From: Candidatus Endowatersipora endosymbiont of Watersipora subatra
GTDB taxonomy: Bacteria; Pseudomonadota; Alphaproteobacteria; Rhizobiales; Rhizobiaceae
Length of the DNA stretch: 64,000 bases
Direction of reading: 5' to 3'
NCBI RefSeq assembly: GCF_964026585.1
Contig: NZ_OZ032160.1
Span: forward strand, 620,001-684,000
Shown here: piece by piece, positions 1 to 8,261 of the stretch
Position numbering within the stretch: position 1 is the stretch's first letter
Layout: each line of letters starts with the position of its first letter
Notes under the pieces: generated by a model
Database searches by the model: none
The model's input: the letters and a program-made list of their open reading frames with translations, nothing else
What the model was told of the DNA's origin: nothing
Translations under genes and position numbers: made by a program

Positions 1-514
1 GAATGGAGGATTAGATACAGGACCTATTGCTCTCACTGAAAAAATATCAATTAATGAGCAAATTACATCAGGCGGTCTTCACGATAGGCTTGCAGAGATG
101 AGTGCAAGTTTGATAGTAAGAGCTCTCAAAAAGTTAGAGCAAGGGGATCTATTTTTAACATCTCAGCCTCACACTGGGGTTACCTATGCGAAAAAAATCA
201 GTAAAAATGAAACCCGTATCAACTGGGACCAGCCTAACTACATATGCCATCGACAAATTATGGGGCTCTCGCCTTTTCCAGGGGCATGGTGCGAAATGAA
301 GATTAATAACAAGCCAACTCGTGTTAAGATTCTTCGTTCTCAACCTGTCGAATATGAATCAAATTCTCCTGGTATCGCCATTATCGATGATGAACTCTTA
401 GTTTCTTGCCGTAGAGGGGCCGTTCGATTGCTCTATATTCAAAAAACAGGATCGAAAGTAATCAAAGGAAGTGATTTTTTGCTAGGAAATTCTTTAGATC
501 CAGAAATAAACTGA
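1..514 (+). CDS. fmt: Methionyl-tRNA formyltransferase, 3' part (start lies before the window)
   Basis: The reading frame is open from the first base and ends at TGA 512-514, so only the C-terminal ~170 residues are here. The visible part begins with the GGLDTGP stretch typical of the end of the formyl-transferase domain. The Fmt C-terminal tRNA-binding domain follows, with recognisable NETRINWDQP and LSPFPGAW segments. Fmt formylates the methionine on initiator tRNA using 10-formyl-tetrahydrofolate. The truA start codon comes one base after the stop, which fits co-transcription; fmt-truA is a common alphaproteobacterial order. An ATG at 98 is internal and is not the start. Confidence 0.96.
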   Translation, partial: NGGLDTGPIALTEKISINEQITSGGLHDRLAEMSASLIVRALKKLEQGDLFLTSQPHTGVTYAKKISKNETRINWDQPNYICHRQIMGLSPFPGAWCEMKINNKPTRVKILRSQPVEYESNSPGIAIIDDELLVSCRRGAVRLLYIQKTGSKVIKGSDFLLGNSLDPEIN

Positions 515-515
515 T

Positions 516-1274
516 ATGAATATGAAGCGCTATAGATTTAAGATCGAATATAATGGAACTCCCTTTTGTGGCTGGCAACGTCAAACAAATCTGACGTCCG
601 TTCAAGGTGAGATTGAAGCTGCTTTGACAAAAATTGGTGAATTGAATGCAATTGTTCACGGTGCAGGACGTACTGATGCCGGTGTACATGCAACTGGTCA
701 GATTGCTCATACTGATCTCCAAAAGAGATGGCAGTCTTTTCGACTTATGGAAGCTCTCAATGCAAATCTCAGGCAGTCAGGTATAGCGATCCTGTCATGC
801 GAAGGAGCAAATAATGAGTTTCATGCACGATTTTCTGCAATCAAGAGGCGTTATATCTACCGGATTATCCAAAGGCGAGCTCCGCTGACAGTTGATAGTG
901 GTTTGGCTTGGAATGTAAGAACCTACCTTGATCTAACAGCCATGAAGGAGGCCGCTAAACTATTAATTGGTAACCATGATTTTACCACGTTTCGGTCAAC
1001 AGAGTGTCAAGTAACGTCTCCAGTTAAAACATTGGATACACTCGATGTCAATGCGGTGGCTGATTCAGAAAAAATGATCGTTATAATATCAACGACTGCT
1101 CGCTCTTATCTTCATAAACAGGTTCGATCTCTTGTAGGCTGTTTGAAATATGTAGGTGAGGGTAAATGGACATCAGAGAATCTTCAAGAAGCACTCATAG
1201 CACGGAACCGAAAAGCCTGTGCACCCATAGCACCTGCCTGTGGTCTTTATTTAACAGAGGTTTATTATGAATAG
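516..1274 (+). CDS. truA: tRNA pseudouridine(38-40) synthase TruA
   Basis: This 252-residue protein has the usual TruA length. The catalytic motif GRTDAGVH is at residues 51-58, with the nucleophilic Asp54. The N-terminal YNGTPFCGWQRQ and the central RRYIYRI and FRSTECQ segments are also family hallmarks. TruA isomerises uridines 38-40 in the anticodon arm of many tRNAs. The start at 516 lies one base after the fmt stop; a second ATG six bases on (522) gives a product two residues shorter. A short GAGG/CCTC inverted repeat with a T-run just after the stop could be a weak terminator, but I do not score it separately. Confidence 0.96.
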   Translation: MNMKRYRFKIEYNGTPFCGWQRQTNLTSVQGEIEAALTKIGELNAIVHGAGRTDAGVHATGQIAHTDLQKRWQSFRLMEALNANLRQSGIAILSCEGANNEFHARFSAIKRRYIYRIIQRRAPLTVDSGLAWNVRTYLDLTAMKEAAKLLIGNHDFTTFRSTECQVTSPVKTLDTLDVNAVADSEKMIVIISTTARSYLHKQVRSLVGCLKYVGEGKWTSENLQEALIARNRKACAPIAPACGLYLTEVYYE

Positions 1275-1405
1275 CTTTAGGAGGCCACCTCTTTTGTAGC
1301 TATGATTTTCTAGATATCGGAGAGGGAATCTCATTATCTTTTGAGCCTTGTAGCGACCTGAGTTCACAAGACACACATCAAGAAAAGAAGTGGATACCAG
1401 AGATT

Positions 1406-2296
1406 TTGGAGAGATTGAATAATTTTGAACGAGCTATAAACAAGAAGCTTGATTCTTTTCTGACTGAATCTAATCAGAATTTTGAAATTTTCCGTCCTCA
1501 TAAGTTAGTCTCTGCAATGCGCCATGCCGTTTTTAATGGTGGAAAACGATTACGTCCCTATTTGATGGTGGAAATTGCTTCCTTTCTAGGTGCAAATAAA
1601 AAAAGTGTATTTCAGACTGCCTGTGCTCTGGAATGTCTGCATTGCTATTCGCTTGTGCATGATGATTTGCCTGCGATGGATAACGATGATCTACGGCGTG
1701 GAAAGCTTACTGTGCACAGAAAATTTGATGAAGCAACTGCTATTCTGACTGGTGATGCACTCTTGACTCTATCTTTCGATCTGATTGCTTCAGATCAAGA
1801 AAACCTTAACTCTGATATGCGTGTTGAACTGACTATGCTATTAGCACGTGCTGCTGGTTTAGGTGGAATGGTAGGAGGTCAAATCTTAGATCTTGAAGCA
1901 GAAGGCAGAACGCTGAATCAAAATCAAATTCATCAATTTCAGTCGATGAAAACAGGTACCCTGATCCGATTTGCCTGTGAAGCTGGCGCAATTATAGGTC
2001 AGGCTAATAAAAATGAGCGTGCAGCGTTAGTAAAATACGGAGAGATAATAGGTCTTGCTTTCCAATTGTCAGATGACTTATTGGATGTCCTCTCTACAGA
2101 GGAAAATTTAGGAAAAGCAGTTTCAAAAGATCATCAAAGAGGAAAGAAAACGATAGTTTCATTAATGAAACTTGAGTCCGCTCAAAAGCAGATGAAAAAT
2201 CTAATTAGTCAGGCTAACGATCAGTTGAAAAATTTTGGCGAGCGGGCGAGAGTTTTGAATGAAATTTCGCAATTTATTGGTGAACGAAAAGCCTAA
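1406..2296 (+). CDS. ispA: Farnesyl/geranyl diphosphate synthase (trans-isoprenyl diphosphate synthase)
   Basis: The protein is 296 residues, as usual for IspA. The first aspartate-rich motif, DDLPAMD, is at 86-92 and the second, DDLLD, at 223-227; these bind the Mg-diphosphates. GGKRLRP (45-51) is also typical. It condenses isopentenyl diphosphate with allylic diphosphates for undecaprenyl phosphate and quinone side chains. The start is a TTG at 1406; no in-frame ATG lies near the expected N terminus. Product chain length cannot be settled from sequence, but the residues before the first motif and the length suit a farnesyl synthase. In some bacteria xseB and dxs flank ispA; neither is seen here. 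Confidence 0.92.
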   Translation: MERLNNFERAINKKLDSFLTESNQNFEIFRPHKLVSAMRHAVFNGGKRLRPYLMVEIASFLGANKKSVFQTACALECLHCYSLVHDDLPAMDNDDLRRGKLTVHRKFDEATAILTGDALLTLSFDLIASDQENLNSDMRVELTMLLARAAGLGGMVGGQILDLEAEGRTLNQNQIHQFQSMKTGTLIRFACEAGAIIGQANKNERAALVKYGEIIGLAFQLSDDLLDVLSTEENLGKAVSKDHQRGKKTIVSLMKLESAQKQMKNLISQANDQLKNFGERARVLNEISQFIGERKA

Positions 2297-2402
2297 CCTA
2301 ATGTTGATTATTGTATGAAGAGTCGACAGATCCGTTAATATTTTGTAAGTGATAGAGAATATAATATTTGTTTTTCTCAAAAATGAGGTTGTGAACAGGG
2401 AG

Positions 2403-3584
2403 ATGCCGATCAGTTATCTTTATGATTGTTTGATTGCTGGAGGTAGTTATATTGGCTTATCGGTTGCCATCGCTGTCAAGGCATCTGCTCCACATATGAA
2501 GATATGCCTTGTTGATTCAGCCCCCGAAGAAGCTATTTGTCATGACGAGCGTGCATCTGCCATTGCAGTTTCCGCATCACGCATGCTAAATCAACTAGGT
2601 ATATGGCGTTTAGTCAAGGATGAGGCCCAATCGATCCGTGAAATGATTGTGACAGATAGTAGAACAGATGACCCTATTCGTCCAATTTTTTTGACATTTG
2701 GTAGATCAAAACCCACTGAAATTTTTGCCTATATGGTACCTAATCGTTCTCTTATCATGGCTTTACGTAATAGAGTCAGGGAGTTAGAGATTGAGACAAT
2801 TCATGATGATAAAGTTCACTCGTTTACAACTTCTGATCTAACGGCCTGTATCACTTTGAAATCAGGCAATCAACTTCATACTAGATTGTTGATTGCTGCT
2901 GATGGTGTGAATTCATCTTTGCGTGAACAGTCGTCTATACGCGTGGTTCGTTGGGATTATAATCAAACGGCAATCGTAACAACCATAACCCATGAAAGAG
3001 ACCATAATGGGCGAGCAGAAGAGCATTTATTGCCTGGGGGTCCGTTTGCTATGCTCCCGTTAAGAGATAATCGTACTTCTCTGGTTTGGAGTGAACCAAC
3101 ATTGGCTGCAAAAGAGCTTTTAGCGTCTGATAAAGAAACATTTTCACGAGTCCTCCAGAATCGCTTGGGTCATAAGCTTGGTCCTATATATGTTGACAGT
3201 CCCCATAAAGGATTTCCAATTACTTTGACATTGGCGAGAGAATTTGTTCGGCATCGTTTTGTTCTGGTTGGGGATGCTGCCCATGTAATTCATCCAATCG
3301 CGGGTCAGGGTCTGAATCTTGGTTTTAAAGATGTGTCAGCACTAGCAAAAACGATTGTTGAGGCCGAAAGGTTGAATTTAGATATAGGTTTACTCACTAT
3401 TTTAGAACATTATCAGAGATCTCGACGTTTTGATACCGTTAAAATGAGCATTATGACGGACATGCTCAATAGGCTCTTTTCAAACGACCATAGCCTTCTC
3501 AGATTTGTTCGTATGATAGGATTAGGTATCGTTGACCGGACTCCAACCTTAAAACAATTCTTTATCAATCAGGCATCGAGCTAA
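2403..3584 (+). CDS. ubiH: FAD-dependent ubiquinone biosynthesis hydroxylase (UbiH/UbiF/UbiL family)
   Basis: This 393-residue flavoprotein monooxygenase belongs to the UbiH/COQ6 family. The N-terminal dinucleotide-binding turn AGGSYIGL is at residues 12-19. An ADGVNSSLR segment is central, and the GDAAHVIHP...GQGLN flavin/ribose motif is near residue 290. It would hydroxylate the ubiquinone ring; which carbon it modifies cannot be told from sequence. I chose ATG 2403 because the protein then starts just before the Rossmann strand. The frame also has GTG at 2391 and 2349, so up to 18 extra residues are possible. The ribosome-binding signal is poor for all three starts. Confidence 0.88.
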   Translation: MPISYLYDCLIAGGSYIGLSVAIAVKASAPHMKICLVDSAPEEAICHDERASAIAVSASRMLNQLGIWRLVKDEAQSIREMIVTDSRTDDPIRPIFLTFGRSKPTEIFAYMVPNRSLIMALRNRVRELEIETIHDDKVHSFTTSDLTACITLKSGNQLHTRLLIAADGVNSSLREQSSIRVVRWDYNQTAIVTTITHERDHNGRAEEHLLPGGPFAMLPLRDNRTSLVWSEPTLAAKELLASDKETFSRVLQNRLGHKLGPIYVDSPHKGFPITLTLAREFVRHRFVLVGDAAHVIHPIAGQGLNLGFKDVSALAKTIVEAERLNLDIGLLTILEHYQRSRRFDTVKMSIMTDMLNRLFSNDHSLLRFVRMIGLGIVDRTPTLKQFFINQASS

Positions 3585-3661
3585 ACACAATCCTTCTTAA
3601 CGGTCAAGTAATTTGAAGTTTGTTCGGTTAAGTTCTCGTTCTGGAACAGTCTTCATTCTAA

Positions 3662-4177
3662 TCAGTGGCGACGAGGGCGTTCGCTTGTTGTTTGGAAGGC
3701 TAACTTGGAGTGAAAGGTGCAATATGGTTTATTTTCTGAAGTTTGATGGCCACAAAAAGAAAAACCTGGCATCATAGGATCACCTGTTGGCCATCTGCAC
3801 GTTGATTCTGTAAGCTGAAGAAGTTCGAGTTGACGTGAAATAGGAATCACTATGTCTTCAGATGGCTTAACTCTTTTGATCTCATCAAGGTAAGAGACCA
3901 TTTTCAGCGTAGTGACCTCAACTTTATGATGAGTCTTTCTAGTAGCAATTAGTGTACACGGAACATCACCTAACCCCGGTTTATTTTGTTTTCGATACGA
4001 CTTGGGCTTATCCGATGTTGATGAATGCGTCCGACTAGACAAACCTAATCGATATACTTTTCCAATCACTGCATTTCTGGTAATACCACCACCTAACTCG
4101 CTTGCAATCTCGCTCGCACTGAATCCATCTGCCCAAAGTCTGGACAATTGTGTGACTTTTTCATCAGTCCATGACAT
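3662..4177 (-). CDS. gcrA: Cell-cycle regulator GcrA
   Basis: A 171-residue GcrA-family protein. The N-terminal MSWTDEKVTQL...ASEIA...TRNAVIGKVYRLGL segment (about residues 1-48) is the winged-helix DNA-binding domain. The C-terminal TCRWPTGDP...FCG...YCTFH region (about 128-158) is the conserved sigma-factor-contacting domain. GcrA works with sigma70 at promoters, many of which carry CcrM-methylated GANTC sites, to control cell-cycle genes. The ATG at 4177 has a GGAGAG ribosome-binding site five bases upstream; a TTG one codon earlier is ignored. It is divergent from argD, an arrangement I recall from other Hyphomicrobiales. The linker after residue 50 is divergent, as in most homologues. 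Confidence 0.95.
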   Translation of the reverse strand: MSWTDEKVTQLSRLWADGFSASEIASELGGGITRNAVIGKVYRLGLSSRTHSSTSDKPKSYRKQNKPGLGDVPCTLIATRKTHHKVEVTTLKMVSYLDEIKRVKPSEDIVIPISRQLELLQLTESTCRWPTGDPMMPGFSFCGHQTSENKPYCTFHSKLAFQTTSERPRRH

Positions 4178-4481
4178 CAATTCTCTCCTCTCAATCCAAT
4201 TCAGAATATAAAAAACTATATCTAAAACTCCCTACAATACGAGGCTAGAGTCTTGTCTTGTATTTTGGATCAGCGAAAGATTCCCATCTCTTCATTATTA
4301 TTCTGAAAACTTAGAGCCTTTATAAACTATAGAAGTGAAATTTCCTCAAGCTTTTTGTAGTAAACTTTATGAGATTGACACGGATCATGTAATCCGTCAT
4401 AGATCCTTTTTAACCTGAGCTTCACGAAATCTTTGTCCTTAAGTTAAGCCGTTTTGGCATTGTGATTACTAATTCTTAATA
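4178..4481. other. Divergent gcrA/argD intergenic region
   Basis: This 304-bp stretch separates two divergent genes and has no ORF worth calling. It contains two GANTC sites, GAGTC at 4248-4252 and GATTC at 4279-4283, on the gcrA side. A promoter-like element with an inverted repeat lies on the argD side (described separately). The GANTC sites could link transcription to CcrM methylation, but two in this length is only about twice what chance predicts. Confidence 0.6.
4375..4406 (+). promoter_or_regulatory. Candidate argD promoter with inverted repeat in the spacer
   Basis: A perfect TTGACA (-35) at 4375-4380 is followed by a 17-base spacer and a weak -10 (CATAGA, 4398-4403). The spacer contains an inverted repeat, ACGGAT-6-ATCCGT (4380-4397), placed where a bound repressor would block RNA polymerase. 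GGATC (4382-4386) could also pair with GATCC (4402-4406), ahead of a short T-run. The promoter would serve argD-argF. The elements are visible; the regulatory role is inferred. Confidence 0.45.
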
Positions 4482-5699
4482 ATGATAACCAGGCAGATCG
4501 GTATGGCCATCTCTGGATCTAACGGACCCCTCTATGATACATTTGAACGTCTACCATTGCAGTTTGATTATGGTGAAGGGTCACGACTTTTTACACATAA
4601 CGGGGAGGAATACCTTGATTTTGCAGCTGGAATCGCAGTAAATTCATTGGGCTATAGCCATCCTCATTTAGTAGAAGCCCTAAAATCTCAATCTAAAAAA
4701 CTTTGGCATGTTTCAAATCTCTATGAGATACCAGGCCAATTTAAGCTTGGAAAGCGTCTTTGCGAAATCAGTTTTGCCGACCGTGTATTTTTTACTAATT
4801 CTGGCTCAGAAGCCATTGAATGTGCATTTAAAACGGCGCGCCGATGGCATTATGCTAATGGTGAACCTGAAAGAATTGATATCATTACCTTCGAAGGAGC
4901 CTTTCATGGTCGGACTCTTGGTGCAATAGCCGCCAGTGGAAATGAAAAATATACAACAGGTTTTGGTCCTAAGGCTCCCGGTTTTATTCAAGTTCCTTTC
5001 GATGATTTCGATAAATTAACAGACGCTATTGGCAAGACAACGGCCGCCATTTTGATAGAACCGGTTCAGGGGGAAGCCGGTATACGACCAATTCCCAATA
5101 ATTGTCTCCGTAATTTGCGTGAATTGTGCAACAAAGAAAGTATTTTTCTAATATATGATGAAGTTCAATGCGGTGTAGGTCGAACTGGAAAATTATTCAC
5201 TTACGAATGGGCCGATTCGGCTGCTCCTGACATTATGGCTATTGCAAAAGGAATTGGGGGAGGATTTCCCTTGGGGGCCTGTCTTGCAACAGAAAAAGCA
5301 GCCAGTGCAATGCAACCTGGAACTCACGGTACCACCTATGGTGGGAATCCTCTGGCTATGGCTGTCGGAAATGCAGTTCTAGACATTATTTTGGAGGAAG
5401 GTTTTCTAGAAAACATCCAAAGGACTACACTTCTACTTACTCAAAAACTCGCTAAAATAACGAATAATTACCCTGATTTGATTCAAGAATTTCGCGGATC
5501 AGGCTTGATGCAGGGACTCAAATGCAAAATTTCTAACATCAAAATCGTTCGTGCTTTCTGTGATCAAAATTTATTGACCGCACCTGCAGGGAACAATGTG
5601 GTTAGGTTACTCCCCCCACTGATGATTAGTGAAAACGATATTTGCGATGCCTATAAGAAAATGGATGCTGCTTTATCTAAAATTAGAAAATCGGACTAA
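4482..5699 (+). CDS. argD: Acetylornithine aminotransferase (class III, PLP)
   Basis: This 405-residue class III aminotransferase converts N-acetylglutamate semialdehyde to N-acetylornithine in arginine synthesis, and often also acts on succinyl-diaminopimelate precursors. NSGSEAIECAFKTAR binds the cofactor phosphate. LIYDEVQCGVGRTG carries the PLP-pyridine Asp. The Schiff-base lysine is Lys256 in AIAKGIGGGFPLGA. The HGTTYGGNPLAMAV segment is typical of ArgD. The start is ATG 4482; a downstream ATG at 4503 would remove seven residues and fits some homologues equally well. It sits three bases before argF, so the two form an operon. Confidence 0.95.
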   Translation: MITRQIGMAISGSNGPLYDTFERLPLQFDYGEGSRLFTHNGEEYLDFAAGIAVNSLGYSHPHLVEALKSQSKKLWHVSNLYEIPGQFKLGKRLCEISFADRVFFTNSGSEAIECAFKTARRWHYANGEPERIDIITFEGAFHGRTLGAIAASGNEKYTTGFGPKAPGFIQVPFDDFDKLTDAIGKTTAAILIEPVQGEAGIRPIPNNCLRNLRELCNKESIFLIYDEVQCGVGRTGKLFTYEWADSAAPDIMAIAKGIGGGFPLGACLATEKAASAMQPGTHGTTYGGNPLAMAVGNAVLDIILEEGFLENIQRTTLLLTQKLAKITNNYPDLIQEFRGSGLMQGLKCKISNIKIVRAFCDQNLLTAPAGNNVVRLLPPLMISENDICDAYKKMDAALSKIRKSD

Positions 5700-5702
5700 G
5701 CT

Positions 5703-6620
5703 ATGATCAAACATTTCCTGGATATTGCGTCCATCAGGAATAAGGACTTAAAAGATATTATTGCGATTTCACATTCTATGAAAATTGAGTTAAAAAAGGA
5801 AGACAATCTACGCCCTCTTGAAGGCAAAATTCTAGCGATGATTTTTGATAAACCCTCAACACGAACGCGCATATCATTTGATGTAGGTATGCGTCAATTA
5901 GGTGGAAAAACAGTTGTTCTTGAAGGGGTATCCTCTCAATTAGATCGCGGAGAAACAATATCGGACACAGCAAAGGTTTTATCACGATACGTAGATGCAA
6001 TCATGATCCGTACAACGGATCATCAACGTCTTCTTGAGTTAGCTAATCATGCTACGGTTCCTGTCATTAACGGTTTGACGGATGAAACTCACCCTTGCCA
6101 GATTATGGCGGATATTATGACTCTAGAAGAACATAAAGGAATGTTACAAGATCTAGTCATTGCTTGGACCGGGGATGGCAACAATGTTTTAAATTCACTG
6201 ATGGAGGCATCGGTTCACTTTGGATACAAACTGCGTGTGGCAACCCCAGAACCCCACAAGCCATCAGAAAATTACCTGAACTCAGCTCGATTAAAAGGAG
6301 CCTATATTGAGTATTCGACAGATCCTATCTGGGCTGTAACCAATGCAGATTGTGTGATCACAGATACTTGGGAGTCTATGGGTCGTGAAGGTCAAGAAAC
6401 TGTCATGGTTGGTCACAATATTTTTGCACCTTATCAAGTTAATGAATCATTAATGGCCAAAGCAAAAAAAGATGCAATTTTTATGCACTGTCTTCCTGCT
6501 CATCGTGGTCAAGAAGTCACCGATGCAGTCATGGATGGACCTCAATCAGTCGTCTTTGATGAAGCTGAAAACAGGCTTCATACCCAGAAAGGAATCTTGG
6601 TTTGGTGCCTAGATGCTTAA
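5703..6620 (+). CDS. argF: Ornithine carbamoyltransferase (anabolic)
   Basis: At 305 residues this matches the usual ArgF length. The carbamoyl-phosphate-binding STRTR is at residues 52-56, HPCQ at 130-133 and the ornithine-site HCLP at 262-265. The enzyme makes citrulline from ornithine and carbamoyl phosphate in the cytosol. The gene starts three bases after argD. With argB further on (near 49.5 kb), three arginine-pathway genes are in this window, which suggests the pathway is retained. An hslO gene, which I recall following argF in many relatives, is not here; an efflux operon follows instead. Confidence 0.96.
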   Translation: MIKHFLDIASIRNKDLKDIIAISHSMKIELKKEDNLRPLEGKILAMIFDKPSTRTRISFDVGMRQLGGKTVVLEGVSSQLDRGETISDTAKVLSRYVDAIMIRTTDHQRLLELANHATVPVINGLTDETHPCQIMADIMTLEEHKGMLQDLVIAWTGDGNNVLNSLMEASVHFGYKLRVATPEPHKPSENYLNSARLKGAYIEYSTDPIWAVTNADCVITDTWESMGREGQETVMVGHNIFAPYQVNESLMAKAKKDAIFMHCLPAHRGQEVTDAVMDGPQSVVFDEAENRLHTQKGILVWCLDA

Positions 6621-6785
6621 TCGAGGCCTCACTAAATCTTTAATACTACATCATCTCAGGATGCGAGTAAAAGGAATCACCGATTGAGACTGCACTCATC
6701 TACAGATCTAAAGTAAAGTCTAGAGATTTAGCTTGATCCTTATAAATTCTATCTTGTATTCTGATCGCATTGAGGAAAGTTAATC

Positions 6786-8177
6786 ATGCTCAACACAGTT
6801 AACAATGTTCAGGAAAATGAGGACATTGAAGCTGATTCTTCTTCTTCTCAAAAGCTAAGTAAAAAGAACAGAGATACTTTCTGGCCATTACCTCTTTTTA
6901 TTCTCGTGCCATTGCAATTCCTAATCATATTTTCCATCCTTTACGGTGCCTATATCTTATCAAGCCATATGATCGATAATAAGCCTCGAACCCAAGAAAG
7001 ACCAGTCTTTAACCCTGTTTATACAGTTGAAACTTATCAAGCACAAAAAGCTGATAATCAGCCAATTATCGTTACATATGGTCAAACGATTGCTGCTAGA
7101 AATGTTGATCTGCGTGCACTTGTTTCCGGTGAAATTGTTTCTGTTAATCCACGTTTGAAGGAAGGGGCAAAAATTGCCAAAGGTGAATCGTTAGTTAAGA
7201 TTGACCGGTTTGATTATGAGGTAGCCTTGGTAGAAGCACAATCAAATCTGAAAGAAACCAAAGCACGTATGACCGAGAGTCAAGCTCACATTTCGTTAGA
7301 ATATAGTAAACTTAATTCTGCTCGCGAACAATTAGCTTTTGCAGAATTGGACATTGAGCGAGCTAAACAGTTGTATCAATCTGGAACTATGACACAACAA
7401 CAACTCGAAAATCGAAAATTGATCCTCAGTCAACGTCAGCAGGCATTCGATTTATCAAAAAACATGATCAAAGTACAAGAGGCGAGGGTTAAACAACTCA
7501 ACGCCTCTCTTTTCCGGCTAAAATGGAGAATAAAGCAAGCAAAAAAGAAACTAAGATCTACAACACTTATTGCTCCCTTTACAGGAATTGTAAAATCTAG
7601 CACTGCTGGTATCGGACGGATGATTATGGCAAACGATGTCGTGGTATCTCTTTATGAATCAAATACACTAGAGGTAAAATTCACACTAACTGATGAACAA
7701 TATGGTCGTATTCAAAGTAGCAAAACTGGACTGATCGGACGTGCTATTACCATCACCTGGATTTTAGGAGAACAACGATATCGCTGGCCAGCAAAAATTG
7801 AGAGACTGAGCGCTGAAGTTAGTTCAACTAACGGCGGTATAGAAGTCTTTGCCCGGATTAGTACCCAAAATAACACGATTACCTTACGTCCTAATACTTT
7901 TGTCAAGATCGAAATGCCTGATCTTCTTTTCAAAGATACTTATCGGATTCCAGATTCAGCACTATATGAATCTAATGCAATTTACTGTGTTGTTGACGGA
8001 AAATTAAAAAAACAAATAGTCAATATTTTAGCATTTGATGGGGAATCTATTATTCTTTCCTCTGGCTTAGAAAATGGCGATCAAGTGCTCACAACCAGAA
8101 TGACAGGAGTCCATGAAGGATTAAGTGTCCGTACAGAACCCGCAATGAATAATTGGGTTCCATCAAATACTAATTGA
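6786..8177 (+). CDS. RND efflux periplasmic adaptor (membrane fusion protein)
   Basis: This 463-residue HlyD/MFP-family adaptor has one hydrophobic segment at about residues 35-57, which anchors it in the inner membrane; no lipobox is seen. A lipoyl-like half (SGEIVSVNP...LKEGAKIAKGESLVKID) comes next, then a long coiled-coil hairpin rich in Gln, Lys and Glu (about 145-255). The second lipoyl half (LIAPFTGIVKSSTAG), a beta-barrel and a membrane-proximal domain follow. It would bridge the pump encoded next to an outer-membrane channel, which is not in the window. The pump frame begins within about 85 bases, so the two are probably co-transcribed. The substrate is unknown. Confidence 0.92.
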   Translation: MLNTVNNVQENEDIEADSSSSQKLSKKNRDTFWPLPLFILVPLQFLIIFSILYGAYILSSHMIDNKPRTQERPVFNPVYTVETYQAQKADNQPIIVTYGQTIAARNVDLRALVSGEIVSVNPRLKEGAKIAKGESLVKIDRFDYEVALVEAQSNLKETKARMTESQAHISLEYSKLNSAREQLAFAELDIERAKQLYQSGTMTQQQLENRKLILSQRQQAFDLSKNMIKVQEARVKQLNASLFRLKWRIKQAKKKLRSTTLIAPFTGIVKSSTAGIGRMIMANDVVVSLYESNTLEVKFTLTDEQYGRIQSSKTGLIGRAITITWILGEQRYRWPAKIERLSAEVSSTNGGIEVFARISTQNNTITLRPNTFVKIEMPDLLFKDTYRIPDSALYESNAIYCVVDGKLKKQIVNILAFDGESIILSSGLENGDQVLTTRMTGVHEGLSVRTEPAMNNWVPSNTN

Positions 8178-8192
8178 TAAGATAAGGAGTGA

Positions 8193-8261
8193 ATGGTGAA
8201 TATATTTCAGCTTTTAATCTCGATGTCCTACCCCCACCATCCTTGCAAACCCCGATTGTAA
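8193..8261 (+). CDS. Possible 22-codon leader ORF in front of the RND pump
   Basis: A strong AAGGAG (8184-8189) stands before ATG 8193/GTG 8196, which open a 22-codon frame beginning MVNIFQLL. Its TAA (8259-8261) overlaps the in-frame ATG 8261 of the pump gene as TAATG. This geometry fits translational coupling, where ribosomes finishing the short ORF restart on the pump. It could instead be meaningless, with the pump starting at GTG 8189, which overlaps the AAGGAG itself. A frameshift error is a third possibility. Confidence 0.3.
   Translation: MVNIFQLLISMSYPHHPCKPRL

Noticed and set aside
2349..2402. N-terminal extension of the UbiH-family protein from GTG 2349
   Set aside because: The extra 18 residues precede the normal family start and have no ribosome-binding site.
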